Below the pieces are notes generated by a model, which saw only the letters and a program-made list of their open reading frames with translations, did not search any database and was not told the DNA's origin. Below are positions 18,905-27,909 of a stretch of 64,000 bases of DNA, piece by piece. Within the stretch, counting starts at the first letter, position 1; each line of letters starts with the position of its first letter. The DNA is taken from contig NZ_LT629971.1 of assembly GCF_900108565.1 (NCBI RefSeq), forward strand, positions 3,658,001 through 3,722,000, in the 5' to 3' direction. Source of the DNA: Mycolicibacterium rutilum. GTDB taxonomy: Bacteria; Actinomycetota; Actinomycetes; Mycobacteriales; Mycobacteriaceae. The position numbers and the translations under genes are program-made.

Positions 18905-19927
18905 GTGGCGAGCCCCCGACGTGCGGCAGCGCGGTACCACGGCGACCAGGCCGCGGTCCCGGGCATGCTGGATTTCGCCGTCAACGTGCGCGCCGCCGAA
19001 CCGCCATCGTGGCTGGTGCAGCGCCTGGCGAGCCGGTTGCCCGACCTCGGGCGCTACCCCAGTCAGGCCGACGACCTGCGCGCGCGCAACGCGGTCGCCG
19101 CGCGCCACACGCGCCGCGTCGAGGAGGTCGCGCTGCTCGCCGGCGCGGCCGAGGGCTTCGCGCTGCTGCCCGACCTGCGGCCCCGCCGCGCCGCGCTGAT
19201 CGCGCCGTCGTTCACCGAACCCGAGGCGGTGCTGGCGGCGGCCGGAGTGCCGTTCGACCACGTGGTGCTCGACCCGCCATACACCCTGGCCGCCGACGCC
19301 GTGCCCGACGACGCCGACCTCGTCGTCATCGGCAACCCCACAAACCCGAGCGGCGTGCTGCACACCCGCGAGCAGGTGCTCGCGCTGCGGCGCCCCGGCC
19401 GCATCGTCGTGGTCGACGAGGCGTTCGCCGATGCGATCCCCGGCGAGCGGGGCTCGTTGGCGGCCGACGCGCTGCCCGACGTGCTGGTGCTGCGCAGCCT
19501 GACCAAGACGTGGGCGCTGGCGGGTCTGCGGGTCGGTTATGCGCTGGGCCCCGCCGACGTGCTGGCGCGGTTGACCGCGCGGCGCCCGCACTGGCCGCTG
19601 GGCACGCTGCAACTCGAGGCGATCACCGCGTGCAGCGCGCCCGAGTCGGTCGCCGAAGCCGACCGCTCGGCGCGCCGGTTGCTCGAGGTCCGCGCCGAGA
19701 TGGTGGCCGGGTTGACTAGCATCGGCGTCCAGGTCGTCGACGGTGCGGCACCGTTTGTGCTGTTCGCGGTGCCGGACGCCGAACTGGTACGGAAACGACT
19801 GGAGGACAAGGGGATCGCCGTGCGTCGCTGTGACACGTTCGTCGGGCTGGACGGCCAGTTCCTGCGGGCCGCGGTGCGCCCGGAATGGCCGGTGCTGGTC
19901 GACGCGGTCGCCGAGGTGATGCGGTGA
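18905..19927 (+). CDS. cobC: Cobalamin-biosynthesis aminotransferase CobC (L-threonine-phosphate decarboxylase type)
   Basis: PLP-dependent fold-type I enzyme supplying the aminopropanol arm of cobalamin. The 340-residue protein starts at the GTG 18905 (VASPRRAAARYHGD), leaving 34 bp to the divergent ptkA. Motifs: NPTNPSG, VVDEAFAD, and the PLP Lys in SLTKTWALAGLRVGY. Its TGA overlaps the next gene's GTG (GTGA), opening a chain of four overlapping genes. Without context it could be a histidinol-phosphate-type aminotransferase, but the order matches the cobC locus of other mycobacteria. Confidence 0.88.
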   Translation: MASPRRAAARYHGDQAAVPGMLDFAVNVRAAEPPSWLVQRLASRLPDLGRYPSQADDLRARNAVAARHTRRVEEVALLAGAAEGFALLPDLRPRRAALIAPSFTEPEAVLAAAGVPFDHVVLDPPYTLAADAVPDDADLVVIGNPTNPSGVLHTREQVLALRRPGRIVVVDEAFADAIPGERGSLAADALPDVLVLRSLTKTWALAGLRVGYALGPADVLARLTARRPHWPLGTLQLEAITACSAPESVAEADRSARRLLEVRAEMVAGLTSIGVQVVDGAAPFVLFAVPDAELVRKRLEDKGIAVRRCDTFVGLDGQFLRAAVRPEWPVLVDAVAEVMR

Positions 19928-21048
19928 GCGCACGGCTGGCGGACGTCATCGACGTCCTCGAGGAGGCGTACCCGCCGCGACTGGCCCAGGACTGGGATTC
20001 GGTCGGGCTGGTGTGCGGCGATCCGGCCGAGACGGTCGAGTCGGTCACGGTCGCGGTGGACGCCACCGCCGCCGTCGCCGCCGAGGTGCCCGAGCGCGGC
20101 CTGCTGCTGGCCCATCACCCGCTGCTGCTGCGCGGTGTCGACACCGTCGCCGCCAGCACCGCCAAGGGTGGTCTCATCCACGGCCTGATCCGGACCGGTC
20201 GTGCGCTGTTCACCGCGCACACCAACGCCGACTCGGCCGCGCCCGGCGTGTCCGACGCACTGGCCGAGGTGCTGGGGCTGACGGTCGAAGAAGTCCTCGA
20301 ACCCGTCGGCGGGGGACCGGACCTCGACAAGTGGGTCGTGTTCGTGCCCGCCGAGAACGCCGACGCGGTGCGCGGCGCGATGTTCGCCGCAGGCGCCGGA
20401 CACATCGGCGACTACTCCCACTGCAGCTGGACCGCGGCCGGGACCGGCCAGTTTCTGCCGCACGAGGGCGCGTCGCCCGCGATCGGCAGCGTCGGCACCG
20501 TCGAACGCGTGCCCGAGGACCGGGTGGAGATGATCGCGCCCGCCGGGCTGCGGGCGCGCGTGCTGGCGGCGCTGCGCGGCGCGCACCCCTACGAGGAACC
20601 CGCGTTCGACATCTTCGCGCTCGCCCCGATACCCGGCGACGTCGGGTTGGGCCGCATCGGCGTCCTGCCCGAACCGGAACCGTTGGCCGCGTTCGTGTCC
20701 CGTGTCCGTGCCGCGCTGCCGGAGACGTCGTGGGGTGTGCGCGCCGCCGGTGACCCGCACGCGACGGTGTCGCGGGTCGCGGTCTGCGGGGGAGCGGGTG
20801 ACTCCCTGCTGGCGCGGGTGGCGCGCGCCGGCGTCGACGCATACGTGACCTCCGACCTGCGCCACCACCCCGCCGACGAGCACCGGCGCGCCTCCGAGGT
20901 CGCCCTGATCGACGTCGCGCACTGGGCCAGCGAGTACCCGTGGTGTCACCAGGCGGCCGCCCTGCTGCGCGACCATTTCGGCGACGCACTGCCCGTGCAG
21001 GTGTCGACGGTGCGCACCGACCCATGGAACGTTGAGGATCAGACATGA
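19924..21048 (+). CDS. Nif3-like dinuclear metal centre protein (GTP cyclohydrolase I type 2/YbgI family)
   Basis: A 374-residue protein with the Nif3 metal-binding His pair in LLAHHPLLLRGVD, HTNADSA and the C-terminal DVAHWASEYPW. It is the long form with the inserted PII-like central domain (AHPYEEPAFDIFAL). Members form hexameric toroids with a two-metal site; the physiological reaction is unsettled. The GTG start at 19924 overlaps cobC by 4 bp and the end overlaps the zinc-ribbon gene by 4 bp. Confidence 0.9.
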   Translation: MSARLADVIDVLEEAYPPRLAQDWDSVGLVCGDPAETVESVTVAVDATAAVAAEVPERGLLLAHHPLLLRGVDTVAASTAKGGLIHGLIRTGRALFTAHTNADSAAPGVSDALAEVLGLTVEEVLEPVGGGPDLDKWVVFVPAENADAVRGAMFAAGAGHIGDYSHCSWTAAGTGQFLPHEGASPAIGSVGTVERVPEDRVEMIAPAGLRARVLAALRGAHPYEEPAFDIFALAPIPGDVGLGRIGVLPEPEPLAAFVSRVRAALPETSWGVRAAGDPHATVSRVAVCGGAGDSLLARVARAGVDAYVTSDLRHHPADEHRRASEVALIDVAHWASEYPWCHQAAALLRDHFGDALPVQVSTVRTDPWNVEDQT

Positions 21049-21782
21049 AAGCCGATGTTGCACAACAGAAGTCGCTGCTCGAGCTCGCAGAGCTCGACGC
21101 CGCGCTGAGCCGGATCGAACACCGGGGCAAGAACCTGGCCGAACAGCAGCGCCTCGAGGAGGTGCAGGCCGCCCACCGGGAAGCCAACGACCGGCTCGCC
21201 GCGCTGCAGATCGCGATCGAGGATCTCGACGCGCAGATCGCCAAGTTCGAAACCGAGATCGACGGGGTCCGCCAACGCGAGGAACGCGACCGCAACCTGA
21301 TGGCCGGCGGAACTGTCGACGCCAAACAGCTCACCGAACTGCAGCACGAACTCGACACGCTGGAGCGGCGACAGTCGGCGCTCGAGGATTCGCAGCTGGA
21401 GGTGATGGAGCGCCGCGAGGAGCTGCAGCGCGACCAGGAGGCCGCACTGGCCAGGATCGACGATCTCGAAGGCGAACTCGGCGCCGCGCGGACCGCGCGC
21501 GACGAGGCACTCGCCGACATCGATCAGCAGCGCCACCAAAGCGTGTCGCGCCGTGACGAACTCGTCGCCGCCATCGACTCGGAGCTGGTGTCGATGTACG
21601 AGCGGCAGCGGTCCCGCGGCGGTGCCGGCGCCGGGCTGCTGCAGGGCCGGCGCTGCGGGGCGTGCCGGATCGAGATCGACAAGGGTGAGCTGGCGCGGAT
21701 CTCGGCGGCCGCCGACGACGAGGTACTGCGCTGTCCCGAGTGCGGCGCTATCCTGTTGCGTCTCAAGGGAACCGGCGCATGA
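21045..21782 (+). CDS. Coiled-coil protein with C-terminal C4 zinc ribbon
   Basis: 245 residues: a long, strongly charged coiled coil (about residues 10-175, rich in Glu/Arg/Leu heptads) followed by a C4-type zinc ribbon, RRCGACRIEIDKGEL and LRCPECGAILL. The ATG overlaps the stop of the Nif3-like gene (ATGA), and its own TGA overlaps the RNase H gene in the same way. The pairing of Nif3-like and zinc-ribbon proteins is widespread in bacteria, suggesting shared function, but the role is unknown. Confidence 0.9.
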   Translation: MKADVAQQKSLLELAELDAALSRIEHRGKNLAEQQRLEEVQAAHREANDRLAALQIAIEDLDAQIAKFETEIDGVRQREERDRNLMAGGTVDAKQLTELQHELDTLERRQSALEDSQLEVMERREELQRDQEAALARIDDLEGELGAARTARDEALADIDQQRHQSVSRRDELVAAIDSELVSMYERQRSRGGAGAGLLQGRRCGACRIEIDKGELARISAAADDEVLRCPECGAILLRLKGTGA

Positions 21783-22864
21783 AGGTGATCGTCGAGGCAG
21801 ATGGCGGGTCGCGCGGCAATCCCGGGCCGGCCGGCTACGGTTCGGTCGTCTGGTCGGCTGACCACGCCACCGTGCTGGCCGAGAGCAAGGAGGCCATCGG
21901 CCGGGCCACCAACAACGTCGCCGAATACCGCGGGCTGATCGCCGGTTTGACCGAGGCGGCCGACCTGGGCGCCGACGAGGTCGACGTCTACATGGACTCC
22001 AAGCTCGTCGTCGAGCAGATGTCGGGGCGTTGGAAGGTCAAACATCCCGACATCGCGCCCCTGCACCGGGAGGCCAGCGGGCTTGCCGCGCGCTTCGGTC
22101 GCGTCAGCTTCGAGTGGATCCCCCGGTCGAAGAACAGCCACGCCGACCGTCTGGCCAACGAGGCGATGGACGCCGCGGCCGAGATGCCAGCGGCGGCAGA
22201 GCAACCCGCGCAGCCGGCGTCGAACCCGGTGGCGTGGACCGGTGCTCGCGGTAAGCCCACCCGCTTCCTGCTGCTGCGGCACGGTCAGACCGAGCTGTCG
22301 GTGGACCGGCGTTATTCGGGCCGCGGCAATCCCGCGCTGACCGAACTGGGCCGGCGCCAGGCCGAGGCAGCGGCGCAGTATCTGGGCCGCAAGGGCGGCG
22401 TCGCCGCGGTGATCACCTCACCGCTGCAGCGTGCCTACGACACCGCGGCCGCGGCGGCCAAGGTGCTCGGACTTGATGTCACCGTCGACGACGACCTCAT
22501 CGAGACGGACTTCGGTGCGTGGGAGGGCTTGACGTTCGCCGAAGCGGCAGAACGCGATCCGGACCTGCACCGCCGCTGGCTGCGCGACACCAGCCTGGCG
22601 CCGCCGCAGGGCGAGAGCTTCGACGCAGCTGCGGTGCGGGTGAACCGGGCGCGCGCCCGGATCATCGCCGAGCACGCGGGCGAGACCGCGCTGGTGGTCT
22701 CGCACGTGACGCCGATCAAGTCGCTGCTGCGGGTGGCGCTCGACGGCGGATCGAACATCCTGTACCGCCTGCATCTGGATCTGGCGTCGCTGTCGATCGC
22801 CGAGTTCTATCCCGACGGTGCGGCGTCGGTGCGGCTGGTCAACCAGACGGCATATCTGGATTAG
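21779..22864 (+). CDS. Bifunctional RNase HI / histidine phosphatase (CobC alpha-ribazole phosphatase-like)
   Basis: 361-residue fusion. The N-terminal RNase HI domain (1-130) has the catalytic acidic residues in VEADGGSRGNPGP, NNVAEYRGLIAGL, YMDSKLVVEQ and NSHADRLANEA. The C-terminal domain (about 155-361) is a histidine phosphatase with LLLRHGQTELS, the second catalytic His in VVSHVTPIKSLL, and ETDFGAWEGLTF. It corresponds to the Rv2228c type, shown to have RNase H and alpha-ribazole phosphatase activities, so it adds a cobalamin step to this cluster. ATGA overlap with the upstream gene. Confidence 0.95.
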   Translation: MKVIVEADGGSRGNPGPAGYGSVVWSADHATVLAESKEAIGRATNNVAEYRGLIAGLTEAADLGADEVDVYMDSKLVVEQMSGRWKVKHPDIAPLHREASGLAARFGRVSFEWIPRSKNSHADRLANEAMDAAAEMPAAAEQPAQPASNPVAWTGARGKPTRFLLLRHGQTELSVDRRYSGRGNPALTELGRRQAEAAAQYLGRKGGVAAVITSPLQRAYDTAAAAAKVLGLDVTVDDDLIETDFGAWEGLTFAEAAERDPDLHRRWLRDTSLAPPQGESFDAAAVRVNRARARIIAEHAGETALVVSHVTPIKSLLRVALDGGSNILYRLHLDLASLSIAEFYPDGAASVRLVNQTAYLD

Positions 22865-23433
22865 TCGTGCAGGTGCAGCCGCTCGCCGTGCGGCCCGAAG
22901 ATCGTGATCGCCTCGACCGGGCCGTCGACCGCCCCGAACCAGTGCGGTGTCCAGGTTGAGAACTCAACGGCCTCACCCGCTTTGACGGTGAAGTCGCGGT
23001 CGCCGAGGATCAACCGCAGCTGACCGGACAGCACGTACATCCAGTCCTGTCCCTCGTGCACGGGCAGCTCTTTCGGTGGTGTGCGGCGCCGCGCGCTGAT
23101 CCGGATCTTGAACGCCTGCAGGCCCCCGGCGGGTTGCCGGGTGAGCGGCCAGTAGGTGATGCAGTGGTGCGTGTGTGAGCTGCCGCGCACGCGCGGATCG
23201 TCGGCCTCCGGCGCGCGCAACAGTTCGTCGGTGCTGACCGACAGCGCGGCGGCCAGTCGGGGTAGATGGTCCAGGGCGAGGCGGCGCTTGCCGGATTCCA
23301 GCCGGCTCAGCGTCGAGACGTCGATGTTGGACCGGCCGGCGACTTCCTCGAGCGTGAAGCCGCGCTGCATGCGGAGTTCGCGCAGCCTGCGGCGCACACG
23401 GGCGTCGACGCTGTCCTCTTCTTTTGCCTCCAT
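22861..23433 (-). CDS. XRE-family regulator with C-terminal cupin domain
   Basis: 190-residue regulator: N-terminal HTH (VRRRLRELRMQRGFTLEEVAG, then DVSTLSRLESGKR), then a cupin sensor (HEGQDWMYVLSGQLRLILGD, VEFSTWTPHWFGA). Such proteins bind a small ligand in the cupin and control neighbouring metabolic or detoxification genes. The ATG at 23433 starts MEAKEEDSVDARV, just before the HTH. Divergent from a FAD oxidoreductase across 46 bp, so that gene is the likely target. Convergent with the RNase H fusion (4-bp overlap). Not part of the M. tuberculosis gene order. Confidence 0.88.
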   Translation of the reverse strand: MEAKEEDSVDARVRRRLRELRMQRGFTLEEVAGRSNIDVSTLSRLESGKRRLALDHLPRLAAALSVSTDELLRAPEADDPRVRGSSHTHHCITYWPLTRQPAGGLQAFKIRISARRRTPPKELPVHEGQDWMYVLSGQLRLILGDRDFTVKAGEAVEFSTWTPHWFGAVDGPVEAITIFGPHGERLHLHD

Positions 23434-23479
23434 GGCAAGAAAGCTTGGCATTTCTGCGACGCGGTTGCAATGTGGTGGC

Positions 23480-24433
23480 ATGGACATCGAATGGGATTGC
23501 GTCGTGGTCGGCGGCGGCGCAGCGGGGTTGAGTGCGGCGCTGGTGCTCGGGCGTGCGCGGCGCCGGGTGCTGGTGGTCGACGCCGGTGCGCAGAGCAACC
23601 GGGCCGCGCACGGCATCGGTGGGCTGCTCGGCCACGACGGGCGGCCACCCGCCGAGCTGTACGCGATGGGCCGTCAGGAGCTGACCGCATATCCGAGCGT
23701 CGAGGTGCGCACCGGCGAAGTCGTCGATGGTTCCAGGGACGCAGGCGGTTTCACGCTGAAGCTGGCGAACGGCAGGATCGAGCGGACCCGCCGCGTGCTG
23801 CTGGCGAGCGGCATGGAGTACCGGCCGCCGCAGCTTCCCGGCGTGGCGGAACTGTGGGGAAAATCGGTGTTCCACTGCCCGTTCTGCCACGGCTGGGAGG
23901 TGCGCGACCAGCCGCTGGGTGTGCTGGCCCGCGGTGAACGCGCGGTGCACATGGCGCTGCTGCTGCGGTACTGGAGCGACGACGTCGTCGTGCTCAGCGA
24001 CGGCGACGACGAACTCGACGGGAGTCAACGGGCGCGGTTGGCCGCCGCGGGGGTCACGGTCGACCGCAGGACGATACGCGAGCTGGCGGCCCGCGGCGGG
24101 ACCCTGGAGGCGGTGGTATTGAACGATGGAACCCGGTTGCCGCGAACGGGTTTGCTGGTCGCCACAACGTTGCGTCAACGGTCCGCGCTGGCCGCGCGGC
24201 TCGGCGTCGAGGCCGGCGAACCGACACCGGTGACGCAGGATCCCGTCGCCGTCGACGCCATGTATCAGACCAATGTTCCCGGCGTTTTCGCGGCCGGCGA
24301 TCTCACCGCGGCGATGCCGCAGGTCGCCGCCGCGGTCGCGGGTGGCTCGGGCGCGGCCGCGGCCGTGATGCAGAGCCTGCTCGCCGAGGACAATCCAGTC
24401 ATTGCGGAAGGGAGTCAGCATGTCAACGTCTGA
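23480..24433 (+). CDS. FAD-dependent thioredoxin-reductase-like oxidoreductase
   Basis: 317-residue two-dinucleotide-fold flavoprotein: FAD motif VVVGGGAAGLSAALVLGRA near the N-terminus, LLASGMEYRPPQLPG, redox Cys pair CPFC in FHCPFCHGWEVR (about residues 133-136), and C-terminal FAD motif TNVPGVFAAGDLT. The NADPH-fold GxGxxA motif is degenerate (LGVLARGERAVHMALLL), so the electron donor is uncertain; it may not be a true thioredoxin reductase. It starts 46 bp from the divergent XRE-cupin gene and its end overlaps a methyltransferase by 14 bp. Confidence 0.87.
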   Translation: MDIEWDCVVVGGGAAGLSAALVLGRARRRVLVVDAGAQSNRAAHGIGGLLGHDGRPPAELYAMGRQELTAYPSVEVRTGEVVDGSRDAGGFTLKLANGRIERTRRVLLASGMEYRPPQLPGVAELWGKSVFHCPFCHGWEVRDQPLGVLARGERAVHMALLLRYWSDDVVVLSDGDDELDGSQRARLAAAGVTVDRRTIRELAARGGTLEAVVLNDGTRLPRTGLLVATTLRQRSALAARLGVEAGEPTPVTQDPVAVDAMYQTNVPGVFAAGDLTAAMPQVAAAVAGGSGAAAAVMQSLLAEDNPVIAEGSQHVNV

Positions 24434-25043
24434 GGCCAAACAACATTGGGAAGAGCACTACAGCGCCCGCGACCGGATCTGGAGCGGCCGGGTCAACGCG
24501 CGGTTATCGGAGATCGCGCCGACGTTGACGCCCGGCACGGCGCTCGATCTGGGCTGCGGTGAGGGCGGTGATGCGGTGTGGCTCGCCGAGCAGGGCTGGC
24601 AGGTGGTGGCCGTCGACATCGCCGAAACGGCGCTGCGGCGAGCCGCTGACGAAGCGGCAGCACGAGGGGTGGCTGACCGCATCGAGTTCCGGCAGCACGA
24701 TTTGTCGGCCGGCTTCCCCGACGGCGAATTCGATTTGTTGTCAGCGCATTTCCTGCACTCGACGTTCCCGCTCGACCGGATGCCGATCTTCGCTGCGGCA
24801 GCACGGGCGGTGCGGCCGGGCGGAATGCTGCTGATCGTCGACCACAGCGGTCCGCCGCCGTGGCACTCCGACCTGGATCACCACCACACGTTCGACGCGC
24901 CGCAAGACATCGTCGCCGCGTTGAATCTCGCTGATGATCAGTGGGAGCCGGCCGAGATCCGGTCGGTCGAGCGGGAGGTCACCACACCCGACGGCGAGCC
25001 GTTCACCTGGTTCGACAACGTGATCATCCTGCGGCGGCGGTAG
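24420..25043 (+). CDS. Class I SAM-dependent methyltransferase
   Basis: 207-residue Rossmann methyltransferase: SAM-binding GTALDLGCGEGGDAVWLAEQGW, acidic-loop VVAVDIAE, QHDLSAGFPDGEFDLLSAHFL, and ARAVRPGGMLLIVDHS. GGAAGGGAG precedes the ATG at 24420 and the gene overlaps the flavoprotein, so both are probably made together. TehB/thiopurine-type small-molecule methyltransferases have this architecture; substrate unknown. Pairing with a Cys-X2-Cys flavoprotein hints at thiol, chalcogen or xenobiotic chemistry, which is inference only. Confidence 0.88.
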   Translation: MSTSEAKQHWEEHYSARDRIWSGRVNARLSEIAPTLTPGTALDLGCGEGGDAVWLAEQGWQVVAVDIAETALRRAADEAAARGVADRIEFRQHDLSAGFPDGEFDLLSAHFLHSTFPLDRMPIFAAAARAVRPGGMLLIVDHSGPPPWHSDLDHHHTFDAPQDIVAALNLADDQWEPAEIRSVEREVTTPDGEPFTWFDNVIILRRR

Positions 25044-25046
25044 TTC

Positions 25047-25760
25047 TCATGCCGCGTCGTGGAAGATGAGGCCCAGCGTGTACCGCTCGCCCGAGCGCAC
25101 CACCGAAACGCCGTGGCGCACAGGGGCAGCCGACCATCCGCGGGTCGAGCGGACGGGGCGCTCGCGGGTGGTGAACACGTAGCCGTGCCCGCGCGGCAGC
25201 AGCGTGGCCGTGCCGCGGGACTGGGCGCGGGGCCGCTGTTCGAGGAGCAGGAACTCACCGCCGGTGTGGTCGACACCCGGGTCGCTCAGGTTGATCACGA
25301 CCTGCAAGGGAAAGACCAGATCGCCGTAGAGCTCTCGATGTAGCGCGTTCCAGTCGCCCTGCTGGTACTTGAGCAGGATCGCCGTCGACTTGGTCTGGCC
25401 GGCGGCGTGACACTGGTCCAGCCACTCGTCGAGGGTGTCCGGCCACGGTGTCGCCCGGCCCAGCCGGCTCCACCAGTCCTGCGCGATCGGCAGCAGGCGC
25501 GGGTACAGCGCGTGGCGCAGCGCCTCGACGGGTTCGGGATAGGGCTCGGCGAAGTAGCGGTACTCGCCTTGGCCGAAGCGATAGCGGGCCATGTCGATGG
25601 TCGCGCGGAACTGCGTGTCGGTGGGGTAGAGGGCGCGGAGCGCGGTCGTCTCGTCGTCGGTGAGCAGTCGCGGGAGCAGCGCGCCGCCGAAGTCGTCGAG
25701 GTCGCGCGCGATGCCCGCCCAGTCGGCGGAGTTCACGCGGTCGTGCCAGGTTCGCGTCAT
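25047..25760 (-). CDS. 2-oxoglutarate/Fe(II)-dependent oxygenase
   Basis: 237 residues from the ATG at 25760 (AGAGAG upstream; an ATG at 25781 is possible). The double-stranded beta-helix core is suggested by NALHRELYGDLVFPLQVVI, VDHTGGEFLLLEQRP and VRHGVSVVRSGERYTLGLIFHDA, where the final His and Arg fit the distal metal ligand and 2-oxoglutarate contact. It resembles bacterial prolyl-hydroxylase-like 2OG oxygenases. Convergent with the methyltransferase (3-bp gap) and divergent from the DUF222 gene. Substrate not predictable. Confidence 0.8.
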   Translation of the reverse strand: MTRTWHDRVNSADWAGIARDLDDFGGALLPRLLTDDETTALRALYPTDTQFRATIDMARYRFGQGEYRYFAEPYPEPVEALRHALYPRLLPIAQDWWSRLGRATPWPDTLDEWLDQCHAAGQTKSTAILLKYQQGDWNALHRELYGDLVFPLQVVINLSDPGVDHTGGEFLLLEQRPRAQSRGTATLLPRGHGYVFTTRERPVRSTRGWSAAPVRHGVSVVRSGERYTLGLIFHDAA

Positions 25761-25915
25761 CGTCTCTCTGTCGGTGCGCATACCCGGTAGACGGTCGGCA
25801 GCACCCGAATGTGAGATCGGATCGGCAAGGAGTGGGTTATCCCCAAGTCGGGATTCATCCACAGGCGGGGCTGCATCGGTGGCTCACCACGACGCTCAGC
25901 ACTAACGTCGAAAGC

Positions 25916-27472
25916 ATGTTCGAAGAGTTGGTGGCTCAAGCGGTCGGCAGCCGGGACGCTGTCGGGGCGGTGGGCGCGTGGGCGCGGGCGGAGAACGCAG
26001 CATGCGCGCGACGGCTCGCAGCGTGCGCCGACGTGCTCGAGCGGCACGTATCCGCCGACGGATCGGCCGAGCGTGAAAACTGGTCCGCGGACAACTGGAA
26101 CGCTGCGGCCGCGGAGATAGCCGCGGCCCAGGGGGTCTCCTTGGGTGTGGCATCCCATCAGCTCGTGATCGCATGGGGGTTGCGGAAACGACTGCCCAAG
26201 GTCGCGGAGGTCTTCGCTGCCGGGGCAGTCTCGTACCGGATGGTCGAGGCGATCGAGTCGCGGACCCGGCTCGTTCGCGACGCCGAGGCAAACGCCAAGA
26301 TCGACGCCGAGATCGCGGCACGGGTGGAGCAGTGGGCGGGGTTGTCGGTCGCCAAGATCGAGAACGCGATCGACTTCTGGGTGGATCGCTATGACCCGTT
26401 CGCGGTGCGGCACGCGCAGACCAAGGCGCGTGGGCGCCACGTCGACGTGCATGTCTCCGACGACGGGTCGGGCACGGCGTATGTCGACGCGTTGTTGATG
26501 GCCACCGACGCCGAGGCGTTCGACCGCCGGTTGGATGCGATGGCCGCCGCGGTGTGCGAAGACGACCCGCGCACGATCGAGCAGCGGCGTGCGGACGCGA
26601 TGGGTGCTCTCGGTCATGGCGCGGATCGGCTCGCATGCGCGTGCGGGCGCGATGACTGCGAAGCTGCGCAACTGACGGTCAGCTCGACGGTGATCCATGT
26701 GGTGGCACGTGAGGAATCACTATCCGATGACACTGACGTCGACCTCGACGGGGAGGATCCGCCCGGACCGTCACGTGAGGAACTGCTGAAAATGACGGTG
26801 CGGGAAGCGTTGTCGCCAAGAGCTGAGGACATGCCGTCCGCGCCGGCCGACACTGATCCGGCTTACCTGCTGGGCCGCGGAATCCTGCCCGCGCCGCTGC
26901 TGGCTGCGAAACTGGCCGGCGCCGCACAGATCAAGTACGTACGACATCCCGGCGACGCGCCGCCCGAACCACGGCACCGGCCCTCGACGGCGTTGGCGTG
27001 GTTTGTCCGATGCAGAGATCTGACCTGCCGGTTCCCTGGCTGCGATGTCCCCGCCGACCACTGCGACATCGACCACACGATCGCCTACCCGGCGGGGCCC
27101 ACGCAGGCATCGAACCTGAAATGCCTGTGCAGGAAGCATCATCTGATCAAGACGTTCTGGGCGTGGCGAGAAGTTCAGCACCCGGACGGGCGGGTGGACT
27201 GGACCTCTCCGACTGGTCATACCGTTTCCACCTGCCCGGGCGCCGAACTGCTGTTCCCGGCGCTGTGCCGGCCGACCGCACCGGTAGACCCCGCGATTGT
27301 GCGACGGGCAGCCGAGGCGCCGACCGACTCCGAGGCACGCGGGCTGATGATGCCCCGCCGCAAGCGAACGCGCGCTCAAGACCGAGCCGCAGCCATCGAC
27401 GAAGAACGCGAACTCAACGCACCGATCAACGCCGCCCGACTCGCAGAACGAGACGAACCTCCGCCCTTCTAA
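25916..27472 (+). CDS. DUF222 / HNH endonuclease-domain protein (13E12 repeat family)
   Basis: 518-residue protein of the large mycobacterial 13E12 family: N-terminal DUF222 (about 1-300; ENWSADNWNAAAAEIAAAQ, FAAGAVSYRMVEAIESRTRL) and a C-terminal HNH nuclease motif, CRFPGCDVPADHCDIDHTIAY and NLKCLCRKHHLIKTF (Cys, Asp-His, His-His ligands). Start ATG 25916, after a 155-bp region divergent from the oxygenase. Such genes occur in many dispersed copies in mycobacteria; one family member is the phiRv1 integration site in M. tuberculosis. The function is unsettled. Ends with a 4-bp overlap with the convergent VOC gene. Confidence 0.92.
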   Translation: MFEELVAQAVGSRDAVGAVGAWARAENAACARRLAACADVLERHVSADGSAERENWSADNWNAAAAEIAAAQGVSLGVASHQLVIAWGLRKRLPKVAEVFAAGAVSYRMVEAIESRTRLVRDAEANAKIDAEIAARVEQWAGLSVAKIENAIDFWVDRYDPFAVRHAQTKARGRHVDVHVSDDGSGTAYVDALLMATDAEAFDRRLDAMAAAVCEDDPRTIEQRRADAMGALGHGADRLACACGRDDCEAAQLTVSSTVIHVVAREESLSDDTDVDLDGEDPPGPSREELLKMTVREALSPRAEDMPSAPADTDPAYLLGRGILPAPLLAAKLAGAAQIKYVRHPGDAPPEPRHRPSTALAWFVRCRDLTCRFPGCDVPADHCDIDHTIAYPAGPTQASNLKCLCRKHHLIKTFWAWREVQHPDGRVDWTSPTGHTVSTCPGAELLFPALCRPTAPVDPAIVRRAAEAPTDSEARGLMMPRRKRTRAQDRAAAIDEERELNAPINAARLAERDEPPPF

Positions 27473-27909
27473 GGCGTAGTCAGCGTCGACAGGTCTGCCA
27501 GCTGCGTCAGCCGCACGCTGTTGCCCGACGGGTCGCGGAACCCGCAGTCGATGCCGTACGGCATCTCGTGGGGCTCCTCGGTGAACTCCACGCCGCGCGA
27601 CTTCATCTCCTCATAGGACGCCCGGCAGTCCTCGGTCGTCAGGAAGATCGTGCCCGCGAAACCCTTGGCGGTCAGGTCCATCACCTGTTGGCGGGTCGGT
27701 TCGTCCATCACCGGCTCACCCGGCACCGCCATCAACACGATCGACACATCGTCCTGGCCGGGCGGCCCGACGGTCAGCCAGCGGAAGATGCCGTCGACAT
27801 CGGGTAGTGAAACATCCTGACGCACTTCCATTCCGACCTTCTCGGTCCAGAATTTCAGTGCGGCTTCCTGGTCGTGGACCCACAGGTGGGCGCTTGCGAT
27901 TTTGATCAT
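27469..27909 (-). CDS. VOC-family (glyoxalase/bleomycin-resistance fold) protein
   Basis: 146-residue vicinal-oxygen-chelate protein: SAHLWVHDQEAALKFWTEKVGM at the N-terminus, second half TTEDCRASYEEMKSRGVEF, and FRDPSGNSVRLTQ at the C-terminus. It may be an enzyme or a drug/toxin-binding protein. The ATG overlaps the stop of the AraC-type gene upstream (ATGA), so the two form a coupled pair. Confidence 0.9.
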   Translation of the reverse strand: MIKIASAHLWVHDQEAALKFWTEKVGMEVRQDVSLPDVDGIFRWLTVGPPGQDDVSIVLMAVPGEPVMDEPTRQQVMDLTAKGFAGTIFLTTEDCRASYEEMKSRGVEFTEEPHEMPYGIDCGFRDPSGNSVRLTQLADLSTLTTP

